Shown: positions 15,673 to 28,100, counted from the stretch's first letter. The stretch is DNA of 32,108 bases from Candidatus Falkowiibacteriota bacterium (GCA_026396875.1 JAPLVY010000005.1:180907-213014); one strand, 5' to 3'. The notes: a model not told the origin generated them from the letters alone. Numbers and translations are program-made.

Positions 15673-16383
15673 ATGTCTGAAGAAAAGAATTTTAGCGCTT
15701 TATTGGATGAAAATCCTCCAATAGTTCCCCAGGTTGGTGAAATCATTAAGGGAAAAGTAGTTTCTGCTTCTAAGTCCGAAGTGAAGCTCGATTTTGATGG
15801 AATCATGATGGGCGTTGTTCGTGGACCAGAACTTTATGTTGAAGTCCCTGAATTCGCTAACTTAAAACCAGGCGACGAAGTCGAGGCTGCAGTTATCGAA
15901 GAAGAAAATGAAAACGGTGAGTTAGAATTGTCTTTCCGCCAAGTCGGACAAGAGAAAGCCTGGGAACACTTACGTGTTGCTAGTAAAGATAAGAGCACCG
16001 TTACTGTTAAAATTATCGACGCCAATAAGGGCGGTTTACTTGCTCGTTATTGTCAGATTAATGGATTTTTACCAGTATCTCAATTGGCTCCAGAAAACTA
16101 TCCACGCATCAGTGGCGGTGATAAGAGTAAAATTCTCGAGAAATTAAAAGGTTTTGTTGGTCAAGAGTTTGAGGTCAACGTCATGACTTTAAATGAAGTA
16201 GAAAACAAAATTATCTTTTCTGAGAAAGATGTTTGGACCAAGCGCCAGAAGCCAGCCCTGGATAAATACCAGATTGGCATGGTGATTGAAGGTAAAATTA
16301 CTGCTGTTACCAACTTTGGTTTATTTGTTAGCTTTGATGAAGGAATGGAAGGCTTAATCCATATTTCAAAAATTAATGCGTGA
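15673..16383 (+). CDS. rpsA: 30S ribosomal protein S1, 5' part (S1 domains 1, 2 and half of 3)
   Basis: S1 holds mRNA on the 30S subunit and matters most where Shine-Dalgarno motifs are rare, as here. The start is placed at ATG 15673 (MSEEKNFSALLDENPPIVPQ), the usual N-terminus in this group; the frame extends to 15634. Domain 1 is at about 18-87, domain 2 about 103-190. Domain 3 starts (IGMVIEGKITAVTNFGLFVS) but stops right after GLIHISKINA at a TGA. The following frame resumes with RDPWQEASAKYQAGQ, sequence normally found after the end of domain 3. The second half of domain 3, about 35-40 residues, is therefore missing, and the frame shifts at the same place. Confidence 0.8.
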   Translation: MSEEKNFSALLDENPPIVPQVGEIIKGKVVSASKSEVKLDFDGIMMGVVRGPELYVEVPEFANLKPGDEVEAAVIEEENENGELELSFRQVGQEKAWEHLRVASKDKSTVTVKIIDANKGGLLARYCQINGFLPVSQLAPENYPRISGGDKSKILEKLKGFVGQEFEVNVMTLNEVENKIIFSEKDVWTKRQKPALDKYQIGMVIEGKITAVTNFGLFVSFDEGMEGLIHISKINA

Positions 16384-16735
16384 CCCATGGCAAGAAGCTA
16401 GTGCAAAATATCAGGCTGGTCAGGTTGTCAAAGGTACTATTTTGAAAGTTAATCCATTTGGTTTATTCGTGAAACTTGATGAAGAAATTCACGGACTTGC
16501 TCATATTTCTCAAATCGGACTTGCCGCTAAGGATAAAATCACCGATTTATTCCAGTCCGGCGAAGTAAGAGACTTTGAGATTGTTAACATTTCACCAAGC
16601 GAACATCGCTTGGGTCTGAAATTAGCTGGCGAAGAAAAGTCAGAAGCTGCACCAAAGAAAGAAAAAGTTTCCAAGAAAAAAGCTGAAAAAGAAGAAGTAG
16701 CCGAAGAAGTTACTTCCGAGGAAACCGAGGCTTAA
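16376..16735 (+). CDS. rpsA: 30S ribosomal protein S1, 3' part (S1 domain 4 and tail)
   Basis: This frame starts with an ATG at 16376 that overlaps the TGA of the 5' part by eight bases, so reinitiation could make a separate protein. It has one complete S1 domain (VVKGTILKVNPFGLFVKLDE, then IHGLAHISQIG) and a Lys/Glu-rich tail (about 85-119). The codons just upstream in this frame read QKLM before RDPWQEA, the expected end of domain 3, so the natural reading is one S1 gene with an out-of-frame internal deletion. It is followed by a terminator. As a stand-alone product it would be a one-domain RNA-binding protein. Confidence 0.75.
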   Translation: MRDPWQEASAKYQAGQVVKGTILKVNPFGLFVKLDEEIHGLAHISQIGLAAKDKITDLFQSGEVRDFEIVNISPSEHRLGLKLAGEEKSEAAPKKEKVSKKKAEKEEVAEEVTSEETEA

Positions 16736-16754
16736 TTGAAATCAATTTTTTCAC

Positions 16755-16785
16755 AGAAAAAGCGCTTTAAAAGCGCTTTTTCTTT
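16755..16785 (+). terminator. Terminator after S1
   Basis: A 13-bp stem, 16755-16767 with 16771-16783, A-rich 5' and T-rich 3' side. Confidence 0.88.
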
Positions 16786-16795
16786 TGAGAATCAT

Positions 16796-16824
16796 TTGCC
16801 AAAAGCCCCTTCTGGTGCTATGAT
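16796..16824 (+). promoter_or_regulatory. Promoter for ftsH
   Basis: TTGCCA at 16796-16801, a 17-base spacer, and TATGAT at 16819-16824 preceded by TGC (extended -10). The leader is about 27 bases. Confidence 0.55.
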
Positions 16825-16857
16825 TTTTTTAATAATAACTAATTTTTATTTCTCTGT

Positions 16858-18687
16858 ATGAAAAAACTGATTCGTAATTTTATTTGGTTTTTCCTCATTT
16901 TTTTGGTAATTGCCGCTGTTTTTTCTTCTTTCCAGACGAAAAGCAAAATTGAAAAAGCGGGTATAGAAACTTTAGTGGCAGAGGTGAAGGGGGGCCAGGT
17001 AAAAACAATTGAAGTTTCTGGCGACAATCTACTACTCACCTTGCAGGACGGACGACAACAGACCGTCAAAAAAGAAACTGGCGAATCGCTTGTCTCTCTC
17101 ATGTCTGATTATAAGATCGACCCAGTACAAATGGCGAGCGTTGGTGTAACCATTAAAGAAGAAAGCGGCATGGACATCTTTATTTCCTCGGTTTTACCAT
17201 TTCTGATCCCAATGGTTCTTTTGGGTGTATTTTTATTCTTTATGATGCGAGGCATGGCTGGAGCGAATTCCAAGGCCATGTCCTTTGGTCAAAGTCAGGC
17301 AAAAGAATTTAATTTAGAAAAGAAAGAAAAAATTACTTTCAAGGATGTTGCTGGGGCTAAAGAAGCGAAGGAGGAATTAAGGGAAGTGGTGGAATTTTTA
17401 AAGTTCCCAAAAAAGTTTCATGATCTTGGTGCACGTATCCCGCGTGGCGTTTTGCTTCTTGGCGGACCAGGAACCGGGAAGACCTTGATGGCGCGTGCTG
17501 TCGCTGGCGAGGCTGGTGTTCCGTTTTTTCACATGTCCGGTTCTGAATTTGTAGAAATGTTTGTTGGCGTTGGTGCTTCCAGGGTTCGTTCTCTTTTTGA
17601 AAAAGCCAAGAAAACCTCACCTTGCATTATTTTTATTGATGAAATTGATGCTGTTGGGCGTCGTCGTGGTACTGGCTTGGGTGGCGGACATGATGAGCGC
17701 GAACAAACCCTTAATCAAATTCTCGTAGAAATGGATGGTTTTGAAACTACGAATAATGTCATTGTAATTGCTGCTACCAATCGCCCAGATGTTTTAGACC
17801 CAGCTCTTCTTCGCCCAGGGCGTTTTGACCGGAGAGTTATTATCGACAATCCAGATCTCAAAGATCGCGAAGCAATTTTATTGGTTCATGCCACCAAGAA
17901 ACCTTTGGCCAAAAATGTTGATTTAAAGTTTGTGGCTGAGAGAACGGCAGGATTTTCCGGCGCTGACTTGGCCAATGTTTTGAATGAAGCCGCGATTTTT
18001 GCGGCTCGTCAGGATAAACAAGAAATTAGCATGGACGATCTTTTTGAATCCATTGAGAAAGTAATGATTGGTCCAGAAAGAAAGAGCCGAGTGATTACGG
18101 ATCAAGAAAAGAAAATAACTGCTTATCATGAAGCCGGGCATGCCTTGGTTGCTCATTTTTCTACACAAATTGATCCGGTGCAGAAGGTTTCTATTATTGC
18201 TCGTGGTAATGCCGGCGGCTATACCCTGAAAGTGCCACTCGAAGATCGTCACATGCACTCAAAGAGCGAATTTATAGAAGAGTTGGCAGTATTACTTGGT
18301 GGACATTTAACTGAAAAGGATGTTTTTGGTGAGGTAACCACTGGCGCTACCTCCGATTTGCGTCGCGCAACCGCTTTGGCTCGTGCTATGATTACTGAAT
18401 ATGGCATGAGCGACAAGCTTGGCACTAGAACTTTTGGCGACAAGGAAGAGATGGTCTTTCTTGGTCGTGAAATTCATGAAAATCGTGATTATAGCGAAAA
18501 AACCGCTGAATACATTGATGGAGAAATTTCCGGACTATTATCTCTAGCCACCGAGCAGGCAAAAAAGATTATCTCTGCTCATCACGATTCTTTAGAAAAA
18601 ATTGTCGAAGTTTTGCTTGAAAAAGAGACCTTAGAGAAAGTTGAATTTGATGCCTTGCTTGGCGTTAAGCCCAGTAAAGTTGACTAA
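16858..18687 (+). CDS. ftsH: ATP-dependent membrane metalloprotease FtsH
   Basis: FtsH is a membrane-bound hexamer that unfolds and degrades membrane and regulatory proteins, and in model bacteria also tmRNA-tagged ones. The 609-residue protein has two membrane helices (about 5-25 and 105-130) around a short external domain, then the AAA+ module: Walker A GGPGTGKT (202-209), Walker [12 protein letters not shown], and the second-region-of-homology RPGRFDRR. The protease site has HEAGH (424-428) and the third zinc ligand in TSDLRRAT (Asp about 500). All key residues are present and the length is normal. rpmF follows 52 bases later. Confidence 0.97.
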   Translation: MKKLIRNFIWFFLIFLVIAAVFSSFQTKSKIEKAGIETLVAEVKGGQVKTIEVSGDNLLLTLQDGRQQTVKKETGESLVSLMSDYKIDPVQMASVGVTIKEESGMDIFISSVLPFLIPMVLLGVFLFFMMRGMAGANSKAMSFGQSQAKEFNLEKKEKITFKDVAGAKEAKEELREVVEFLKFPKKFHDLGARIPRGVLLLGGPGTGKTLMARAVAGEAGVPFFHMSGSEFVEMFVGVGASRVRSLFEKAKKTSPCIIFIDEIDAVGRRRGTGLGGGHDEREQTLNQILVEMDGFETTNNVIVIAATNRPDVLDPALLRPGRFDRRVIIDNPDLKDREAILLVHATKKPLAKNVDLKFVAERTAGFSGADLANVLNEAAIFAARQDKQEISMDDLFESIEKVMIGPERKSRVITDQEKKITAYHEAGHALVAHFSTQIDPVQKVSIIARGNAGGYTLKVPLEDRHMHSKSEFIEELAVLLGGHLTEKDVFGEVTTGATSDLRRATALARAMITEYGMSDKLGTRTFGDKEEMVFLGREIHENRDYSEKTAEYIDGEISGLLSLATEQAKKIISAHHDSLEKIVEVLLEKETLEKVEFDALLGVKPSKVD

Positions 18688-18707
18688 TTAGCAGTTTTCG
18701 TTATACT
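18680..18707 (+). promoter_or_regulatory. Promoter for rpmF overlapping the ftsH stop
   Basis: TTGACT at 18680-18685 includes the last codons of ftsH; after 16 bases TATACT lies at 18702-18707. It would start about 26 bases before the rpmF ATG. Confidence 0.5.
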
Positions 18708-18739
18708 GAAGAAGTAATTAATATATTTTCATAAATTGT

Positions 18740-18934
18740 ATGGCTAATCCGAAAAAAAGAAAGACAAAATCAGCCGTCGGTAAGAACCGCGCCCATTTGG
18801 CCCTCAAGCCAGTCGCCCTCAATACCTGCGAAAAATGTGGTAAAGCAAAATTACCACACACGGCTTGCGAATTCTGTGGTACCTATAAGGGCCGAGAGAT
18901 TGTTAAAAAAACTGTTAAGAAAACCAAAAAATAA
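18740..18934 (+). CDS. rpmF: 50S ribosomal protein L32 (zinc-binding type)
   Basis: The 64-residue basic protein begins MANPKKRKTKSAVGKNRAH and holds CEKCGKAKLPHTACEFCG, four cysteines that bind zinc in the C+ form of L32. Length is normal with a Lys-rich end. The C+ form is the standard housekeeping type. Confidence 0.95.
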   Translation: MANPKKRKTKSAVGKNRAHLALKPVALNTCEKCGKAKLPHTACEFCGTYKGREIVKKTVKKTKK

Positions 18935-18940
18935 GACTTT

Positions 18941-18986
18941 GAAATCGGCGGCTTGACTCTTGAAGGGGTTTCAGGCCGCCGCTTTC
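18941..18986 (+). promoter_or_regulatory. GC-rich hairpin between rpmF and nusB
   Basis: An 11-bp stem (18946-18956 with 18971-18981, one G-U), extended by GAAA/TTTC, loop of 14. It is not followed by a clear T-tract, so it may be a weak terminator or an mRNA processing or stability element rather than a strong stop. Confidence 0.45.
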
Positions 18987-19001
18987 AATATTGCCTAATA
19001 T

Positions 19002-19556
19002 ATGAGTAATCGACATTTAGCGCGAACTATTGCAATGCAGACCTTATTTGTCTGGGACTTCAATCATCGCAATAACTCTGATATTGATCGTATCATCAAG
19101 GATAATTTTGCTAATTTTGCTCCCGATTTTAATGATAGTGGCTATGTAAAATATACTATTGATGGTATTTTTGAGCACCTGGAAGAAATCGATAATTATA
19201 TTCGCAAGTATGCCACGGAATGGCCATTGGAGCAGATTACTTATGTTGATCGTAATATTTTGCGTCTCGGCATTTTTGAATTAATCCACGCAGAAAAAAT
19301 TCCGCCAAAAGTCGCCATCAACGAAGCAATTGAAATTGCTAAAGCTTTTGGTAGCGATTCCTCAAGTAAATTCGTCAACGGTGTTTTGGGTTCGATTTTT
19401 AATGATTTGCCAGAAGAATTGCGTAAAGCTGATTTTATTCCGGAAAATGAAGAGGAAAAACCCGCCGAGGAAATCGATGATGCAACTATCACCAAGGAAA
19501 TCACGGAGGAGTTAAAAGAAGAAACCAAAGAAATCGATGAAAGTCCAAAATTCTAA
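19002..19556 (+). CDS. nusB: Transcription antitermination protein NusB
   Basis: With NusE (S10), NusB binds boxA RNA in rRNA leaders and supports rRNA antitermination. The 184-residue protein has the helical fold with ARTIAMQTLFVWDFN at the start, DRNILRLGIFELIH and KVAINEAIEIAKAFG, then SSKFVNGVLGSI. An acidic tail of about 45 residues (from about 140) extends beyond the usual length. It is followed 4 bases later by rnc, placing rRNA transcription and processing genes together, near the 23S gene. Confidence 0.94.
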   Translation: MSNRHLARTIAMQTLFVWDFNHRNNSDIDRIIKDNFANFAPDFNDSGYVKYTIDGIFEHLEEIDNYIRKYATEWPLEQITYVDRNILRLGIFELIHAEKIPPKVAINEAIEIAKAFGSDSSSKFVNGVLGSIFNDLPEELRKADFIPENEEEKPAEEIDDATITKEITEELKEETKEIDESPKF

Positions 19557-19560
19557 AGCT

Positions 19561-20253
19561 ATGGCTGAATTTGAAAAATTACAAAAAAAAATAAATTTCA
19601 CTTTTGAAAAGAAGGACTTATTAAAACAAGCCCTAGTTCATCGTTCCTATTTGAATGAGCATCCAGATTTTCCTTGCGGGCATAACGAGCGTTTAGAATT
19701 CTTAGGTGATGCGGTTTTAGAAATTGTGGTCACCGAATATCTTTATCTCAATTTTCCAGAAACTCCCGAAGGAGATTTGACTAATTGGCGCGCTAGCTTG
19801 GTAAATGCCAAAATGCTACACGTGGTGGCGGAAGAGATTAGTCTTGATGACTACCTGTATTTATCTCGCGGTGAAGCAAAAGACAAAAACAAGAAGGCGC
19901 GCGGCTATATTCTGGCCAATGCCGTCGAGGCTTTGATTGGCGCTATATATTTGGATCAGGGACTTGAGCCGGCGAAGAAATTTATTCTTGGTCGCATTGT
20001 TGTTAAGTTGGCGGACATTTTAAAGAACAAAACCTATTTAGATCCGAAATCTCGTTTTCAGGAGGCCTCTCAAGAATTTCTGGCAGTTACCCCGAGTTAC
20101 CAAATTCTAAGTGAAGAAGGGCCAGACCACGCCAAAACCTTTACAGTTGGTCTTTACTTGGGCGAAGAACTTATTTCGCAGGGTGTCGGTTCATCCAAGC
20201 AGGAGGCACAAATTGATGCTGCTGCCAAAGGTTTAGTTGTTAAAAATTGGTAA
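19561..20253 (+). CDS. rnc: Ribonuclease III
   Basis: RNase III cuts double-stranded RNA, notably the long stems around 16S and 23S precursors. The start is placed at ATG 19561 (MAEFEKLQKK); an earlier in-frame ATG at 19537 lies within nusB. The 230-residue protein has the catalytic signature NERLEFLGDAVLEIVV, a second acidic site (ANAVEALIGAIYLDQG) and a C-terminal dsRNA-binding domain (about 157-230; AKTFTVGLYLGEELISQGVG, then KQEAQIDAAAKGL). All catalytic acids appear present. A 23-bp stem that fits as its substrate flanks the 23S gene at 21747 and 24765. Confidence 0.96.
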   Translation: MAEFEKLQKKINFTFEKKDLLKQALVHRSYLNEHPDFPCGHNERLEFLGDAVLEIVVTEYLYLNFPETPEGDLTNWRASLVNAKMLHVVAEEISLDDYLYLSRGEAKDKNKKARGYILANAVEALIGAIYLDQGLEPAKKFILGRIVVKLADILKNKTYLDPKSRFQEASQEFLAVTPSYQILSEEGPDHAKTFTVGLYLGEELISQGVGSSKQEAQIDAAAKGLVVKNW

Positions 20254-20264
20254 ATTTTATTTAT

Positions 20265-21344
20265 ATGGATTTTACAATCTTATTTAAAATCGCCACTGCC
20301 ACTGGAGCTTCCGATTTACACCTAATTCACGGCTTAAAGCCGATGCTTCGTTTGAGTGGTCAGCTTTTTGATATCGACGAAGTGCTGTCTGGTACTGACA
20401 ATCTCGCCGCCTTTAAGGGGATGTCTTTTTCTGTCCTTGGAGACAAAGATTTAAGTGCTTCCCTGGATCTTTTTCTAAACAAAGAACAGAAGGCTGCGTT
20501 ATTAAAAAATAGAGAATTAGATTGTAGCTTCGGTGTGGATGGCACTCGTTTCCGCATCAACGTTTCTTTTGCCTGCGATCACTTACGAGTGGTGGCGAGA
20601 GTAATTAATAGTCACCAGCCCACTCTGGAAGAAGTTGGTTTTACAGATAGTATTAAAAAGATTCTTGATCAGCGCCAAGGCCTGATTTTACTAGTTGGAC
20701 CGACCGGTTCGGGAAAGTCAACCACTTTGGCGGCGATGATTGATTATCTTAACGAAAATTATCGTTACAATATTATTACTTTTGAGGATCCGATTGAGTT
20801 TATTTTTACCCCTAAAAAAAGTATTATTTCCCAACGTCAATATGGTACTGATTTTCTAAGTTTTCCAGAAGGTCTTTCTCATGTTCTGCGTCAGGACCCA
20901 AACGTCATCATGATTGGTGAGATGCGCGACCTAGAAACCATTGCCTCGGCAATTACTATCGCGGAAACCGGGCATTTAGTATTTGCCACTTTACATACTG
21001 CTAATTCTGCCCAGTCCATTGACCGTATGATTGATATTTTTCCAGCTCATCAACAGAATCAAATCAGATCACAAGTTTCCAATATTTTGAGCGCTGTTAT
21101 TGCTCAGCATTTAATTCCTAAAGTTGATGGCGGAAGAATTGCTGCCAGAGAGATTATGCTCAACAATGCAGCAATCGGTAACATGATTAGAGAGAATAAG
21201 GCCTCTCAAATGAAGAACGTGATTGAGACCAGTGCTGCCGAAGGAATGGTCTGTCTTGATCATGACCTGAAGAGGCTTTATAGCGAAGGATTAATCACCA
21301 AGGAAACAGCAATGGAGTATTTGGAAAATAATAAGGAAATTTAG
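20265..21344 (+). CDS. pilT: PilT-type retraction ATPase
   Basis: PilT family ATPases drive retraction of type IV pili. The start is ATG 20265 (MDFTILFKIATATGASDLHL), 11 bases after rnc; the frame opens earlier only through a TTG inside rnc. The 360-residue protein has the SDLHL start, Walker A GPTGSGKSTT (about 141-150), the Asp box FEDPIEF, Walker B NVIMIGEMRDLE and the His box GHLVFATLHT. The C-terminal part keeps IGNMIRENKASQM, similar to the PilT IRE segment, which favours retraction over GspE/PilB-type assembly ATPases. No other pilus gene is nearby, except the unrelated pilin-like gene at 711. Confidence 0.92.
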   Translation: MDFTILFKIATATGASDLHLIHGLKPMLRLSGQLFDIDEVLSGTDNLAAFKGMSFSVLGDKDLSASLDLFLNKEQKAALLKNRELDCSFGVDGTRFRINVSFACDHLRVVARVINSHQPTLEEVGFTDSIKKILDQRQGLILLVGPTGSGKSTTLAAMIDYLNENYRYNIITFEDPIEFIFTPKKSIISQRQYGTDFLSFPEGLSHVLRQDPNVIMIGEMRDLETIASAITIAETGHLVFATLHTANSAQSIDRMIDIFPAHQQNQIRSQVSNILSAVIAQHLIPKVDGGRIAAREIMLNNAAIGNMIRENKASQMKNVIETSAAEGMVCLDHDLKRLYSEGLITKETAMEYLENNKEI

Positions 21345-21370
21345 GGCTTTTTCCCTGTGTTTACGGGGTA

Positions 21371-21398
21371 TTGACATTATTTTTTTATCAGCTATAAT
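21371..21398 (+). promoter_or_regulatory. Consensus promoter of the 23S-5S transcript
   Basis: TTGACA at 21371-21376, 16 bases, TATAAT at 21393-21398: both hexamers match consensus exactly, the best promoter in the window, as expected for rRNA. The predicted start is near 21405, leaving a leader of about 365 bases. Confidence 0.8.
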
Positions 21399-21429
21399 TA
21401 AAACAGTTTTAAAAAACAAGAGATACGAT

Positions 21430-21520
21430 ATGCGTAATCAAATTTTTCATATCCACTTAAAGCGGTGACTACACAATGCCTTTTTCACTTGTGTTGTAGA
21501 CCGCCTCGGCGGTTTTTTTA
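21430..21520 (+). promoter_or_regulatory. Attenuator-like element with short frame in the 23S leader
   Basis: A hairpin ACCGC-CTCG-GCGGT (21500-21513) followed by seven Ts is a terminator. Its 5' half can pair instead with GCGGT (21462-21466), and TGTAG (21495-21499) with CTACA (21469-21473), making an alternative stem that would undo the terminator. A 12-codon frame, MRNQIFHIHLKR, runs from ATG 21430 to TGA 21466-21468, ending in the first arm of that alternative stem, as in leader-peptide attenuators. A second frame, MPFSLVL, lies at 21476-21499. The structure is plain in the sequence; the regulatory reading is inference. Confidence 0.55.
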
Positions 21521-21746
21521 GTCCCTGACTGAAGAATTTGAAAAAAGATTGAAGCACTCATTTCGTTCATCGCCTAGCGGTGTGCGGAACCGGTAAGTCA
21601 ATCAGATTATAGACCGTGTGCGACCATTAAAATCAGAATAAAAACTTCATTATGATTTTTTGCAATTTCAATAATGAAGCAGACTGAAATTAGCAGCGTC
21701 TAATTTTCAGTCATAGATCAAGATCAAAAACTTTTCGAGAAAGTTT
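21521..21746 (+). other. Structured 23S leader without genes
   Basis: No 16S rRNA, tRNA or protein frame is present. Visible stems: 21645-21653 with 21671-21679 (9 bp, loop 17); 21682-21692 with 21701-21712 (11-12 bp, one bulge); 21727-21733 with 21739-21745 (7 bp). They probably shape processing of the 23S precursor. Confidence 0.5.
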
Positions 21747-21769
21747 AAAAACAAAAGTGTGAGGAAATC
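21747..21769 (+). repeat. 23S processing stem, 5' arm
   Basis: These 23 bases are perfectly complementary to 24765-24787. A long duplex closing the 23S ends is the classic RNase III substrate. Confidence 0.88.
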
Positions 21770-24764
<2,995 letters not shown>

Positions 24765-24787
24765 GATTTCCTCACACTTTTGTTTTT
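24765..24787 (+). repeat. 23S processing stem, 3' arm
   Basis: Perfect 23-base complement of 21747-21769; see that entry. Confidence 0.88.
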
Positions 24788-24863
24788 ATACAAAGATCTT
24801 CTTACTTTTTTCGTGGCTTCCTTGGAAGCTATGGTCAACAGTAAGTAACAAAAAAACATCATC

Positions 24864-24981
24864 ATTTTGGTGGTTGAAGCGAAGGGGACACACCTGATTC
24901 CATCCCGAACTCAGCAGTTAAGCCCTTCAGCGCCGAAAATACTTGGGCCTGAGCCCTGGGAAGATAGGTCGCCGCCAGAAT
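24864..24981 (+). rRNA. rrf: 5S ribosomal RNA
   Basis: The 5' strand (24864-24874) pairs with the 3' strand (24971-24981) as helix I. The interior has the conserved CCATCCCGAACTCAGCAGTTAAGC loop region (about 24900-24924) and CGCCGAAAATACTTGG. About 118 bases, 75 bases after the 23S processing stem. Confidence 0.92.
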
Positions 24982-24997
24982 AATGGTGTTTTTTTGT
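24975..24997 (+). terminator. End of the rRNA transcript
   Basis: Helix I of 5S is extended outward: bases around 24850-24863 pair with 24981-24993, followed by a T8 run. The extended 5S stem doubles as terminator. Confidence 0.6.
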
Positions 24998-25051
24998 ACC
25001 CAAAAAATTATTTTCAATTTTCCGTCTTCTATACTTTGAAGAAAAAATGTA

Positions 25052-25081
25052 TAGACTTACCTCTAGAAGGTATGGTAAAAT
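25052..25081 (+). promoter_or_regulatory. Promoter of the NHL surface protein
   Basis: TAGACT at 25052-25057, 18 bases, TAAAAT at 25076-25081 preceded by TGG (extended -10). The leader is about 60 bases. Confidence 0.45.
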
Positions 25082-25147
25082 TTTAAGAAGTTAATAATTA
25101 TCTAAATTAATAATTTCGAGCTTTCTAAGGGGCTTTTCTTCTCCACG

Positions 25148-28100
25148 ATGAAAAATTTATTCTCAAGATTTCATCATAAATACTTATTCGTTCCTTTTTT
25201 AATTGGAGCGTTTTTTATTATTGTTCCAAGGGCCTCGGCGGCGCTGATTAACGCTGACGGCGTAATCGGTCATATCGATATTAACAATAATACTAATTAT
25301 ACCGAAAAAGGACCGAATAATACGACAACCACTAACGGCTTTAATTACCCAATGGATAGTGGCGCCGTAGATACGGTCAATCACCGATTATTTACCATTG
25401 ACTCCTATAACCACCGTATTTTGGTGTTTGCGCTTGATAGCAACGATAACATTGTTTCTCAAACTCCGATTAATGTCTTGGGTCAAAATAATCTTGATTA
25501 TTTGAAGGCTGGGACTAGTAGGTCGGCTTTAAATTATCCCTGGGGTTTGGCTTATGATAGTGTTAATCGTAGACTTTTTGTTGCCGATTCTCAAAATAAT
25601 CGAGTTTTAATTTTTAATGTTGACCCCGGATATATCACCAACAACGAAAACGCTGACTACGTGCTTGGTCAAAGCAACTTTACCAATTCTGGTAGTGGTG
25701 CCACTCAAAGCACAATGTATTTTCCGATGGGCCTCGACTATGATTCGGCAACTAATCGTCTTTTTGTGGCCGATACCTATAATAGTCGTGTATTGGTTTT
25801 TGATGTTAATCCGGCCATAGTTACTAGCGGAGAAAATGCCACTAGCGTGATTGGTCAAGCTAATTTTACTACTGTTACTTTTGGTACAGCAGCCAATAAG
25901 CTCTATTATCCGGCCGACGCTACTTATGATACCAATAACAATCGTTTGTTCGTTACTGATTGGTATAATAATCGGGTTATGGTTTTTAATGCCGCCTCAG
26001 GAACTTTGCCAGTAAATAATGCCAGTGCAGTAAATGTACTAGGTCAGACGCTTTTTACTACTAGAGTTGCCAATGTCACTCAAACTTCTTTTTGGGGGCC
26101 AAAAAATTCAACTTACGACATTCTAAGTAACCGTCTTTTTGTCACTGATAATTCTAACAATCGTTTAATGGTTTTTGATGTTGCCACTTCAACAATTGTG
26201 AACAATAAGGCGGCCTCCAATGTTTTAGGGCAGACGCTATTTACTACTGGAGTAGTAAGCACCACTCAGAATGGGTTAAACAGTCCGGCGGGAGCAATAT
26301 TTGATCCGACAAATAAGCATCTATTTGTGGCGGATTGGTATAATAATCGCATCATGGTTTTTAATGCGGCCACCTCATCAATCGCAAACGGTGCCAATGC
26401 CATTGATTTGCTCGGGCAAACAAATACTGATGGAAGCAAAAATTACACAACCAAGCTTTTCGATAACTCACCGACTAATGCCTCTGGTTTTAATAATCTT
26501 CCCAGCGCTACTATCGATACAGTGAATCATCGTCTCTTTGTGGCCGATAAATTTAATTATCGAGTTTTAGTTTATCCTTTAAGCAGTAGTAATAAGATGA
26601 CGACTACTACTCCGAATTATGTTTTGGGTCAGTCAAATTTTACTAGTGGAATTGGGCCGAGCCTGAGTAGAAATAGTTTTGGTGGCAGTGTTTTTAATCT
26701 TTTGTACGACTCAAATAATAATCGTTTATTTTTGGCCGATGGGAATAATAACCGAGTTCTGATTTTTGATGTTGCCCCGGGAACAATCAGCAGTAACATG
26801 AATGCCAGTTTTGTTCTTGGCCAATCCGGTTTTACCACCAAAGTCTCAGCGGCCACACAATCGGGAATGTATGCCCCGGATGATATGGCTTATGATAGCA
26901 AAACTAATCGACTCTTTGTGGCTGATGCCTGGAATAATCGCGTTTTGGTTTTCAATGTTACTCCAGGAAGTGTTAGCAACGGCATGAATGCTGTTAATGT
27001 TTTGGGCCAGAACAATTTTGCCAGTAGCAGTGCAGCTACTTCAATCAATGGGATGTATATCCCTACCGGCCTGGCTTATGATTCAGCGAATGACCGCTTG
27101 ATTGTTGATGATAGTTTTAATAATAGAATTTTATTCTTTAATGCCGCCACTTCAACCATTGTTAATGGTTCAAATTCTCTAAATGTTATTGGTCAAAGTA
27201 ACTTTACTTCTAACATCGCGGCTAGTACTATCAATGGATTGAATAACCCAGACGATATCATTGGTTACGATTCAGCTACTGGAAGATTATTTATTGATGA
27301 CGACTCAAATAACCGAGTAATGATTTTTGATGTCTCCACATCCACCATTGCTAACGGTAAGAATGCTCAGAACGTAATCGGCCAAAGTAATTTTACGGAT
27401 AATTCACTGAGTGGGTCACAAAGTACCTTCGGCGATCCTAATGGCACCGCCACTTTTGATCCAGTAAACAACGTGATGTTTGTGGCCGATAAGCACAACA
27501 ATCGCATGCTTCAGTTTTCCATGATCAAAATAAATAACGCATCTCTGGCCAATGGGAATGTAAGCAGGCCATATTCTCAGACAATCAGTACTTCTTTTTC
27601 TCAGGGTTCTCAGAGCTTCCAGTTGGTGAGTGGTGTACTGCCAGCAGGCTTATCCCTTAGCACTTCAACTGGTATTATTTCTGGTACCCCAACTTCTGTG
27701 GCTACCAGTACTTTTACTATTGAAGCTGATGACAATTTCAATACTGGTCAATTATTTGATCGCGCCGTTTACACCATGAATATTGGGCCAGCCACTCCGC
27801 CGCTGCCACCAACCAGCCTCCTGGTTTCCAATCTGTCCACTTCCACTCTCACTTTGACCTGGACTGATAACAGTGATAATGAAGATGGTTTCTTGGTGAG
27901 AAAATCTTTGGACGGAAATACTTTTACCGATCTTGCCACCACCAGTCCAAACATTAATACCTTGCCAGTTAACGGTCTGTCTCCCTACACTCATTATTAT
28001 TTTGAAGTCGCTAGTTACAACACTAACAGTACTTCCAGCTTTGCCTTCTCCATGAAAGAAACAACTGTCGCTCTGTCTAGCACTGGCGGGATGCTCATCA

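Noticed and set aside
16376-16385. Release-factor-2-like programmed +1 frameshift at TGA-C in S1
   Set aside because: No Shine-Dalgarno-like stimulator lies upstream, and half an S1 domain is missing at the same place, which a simple frameshift would not explain.
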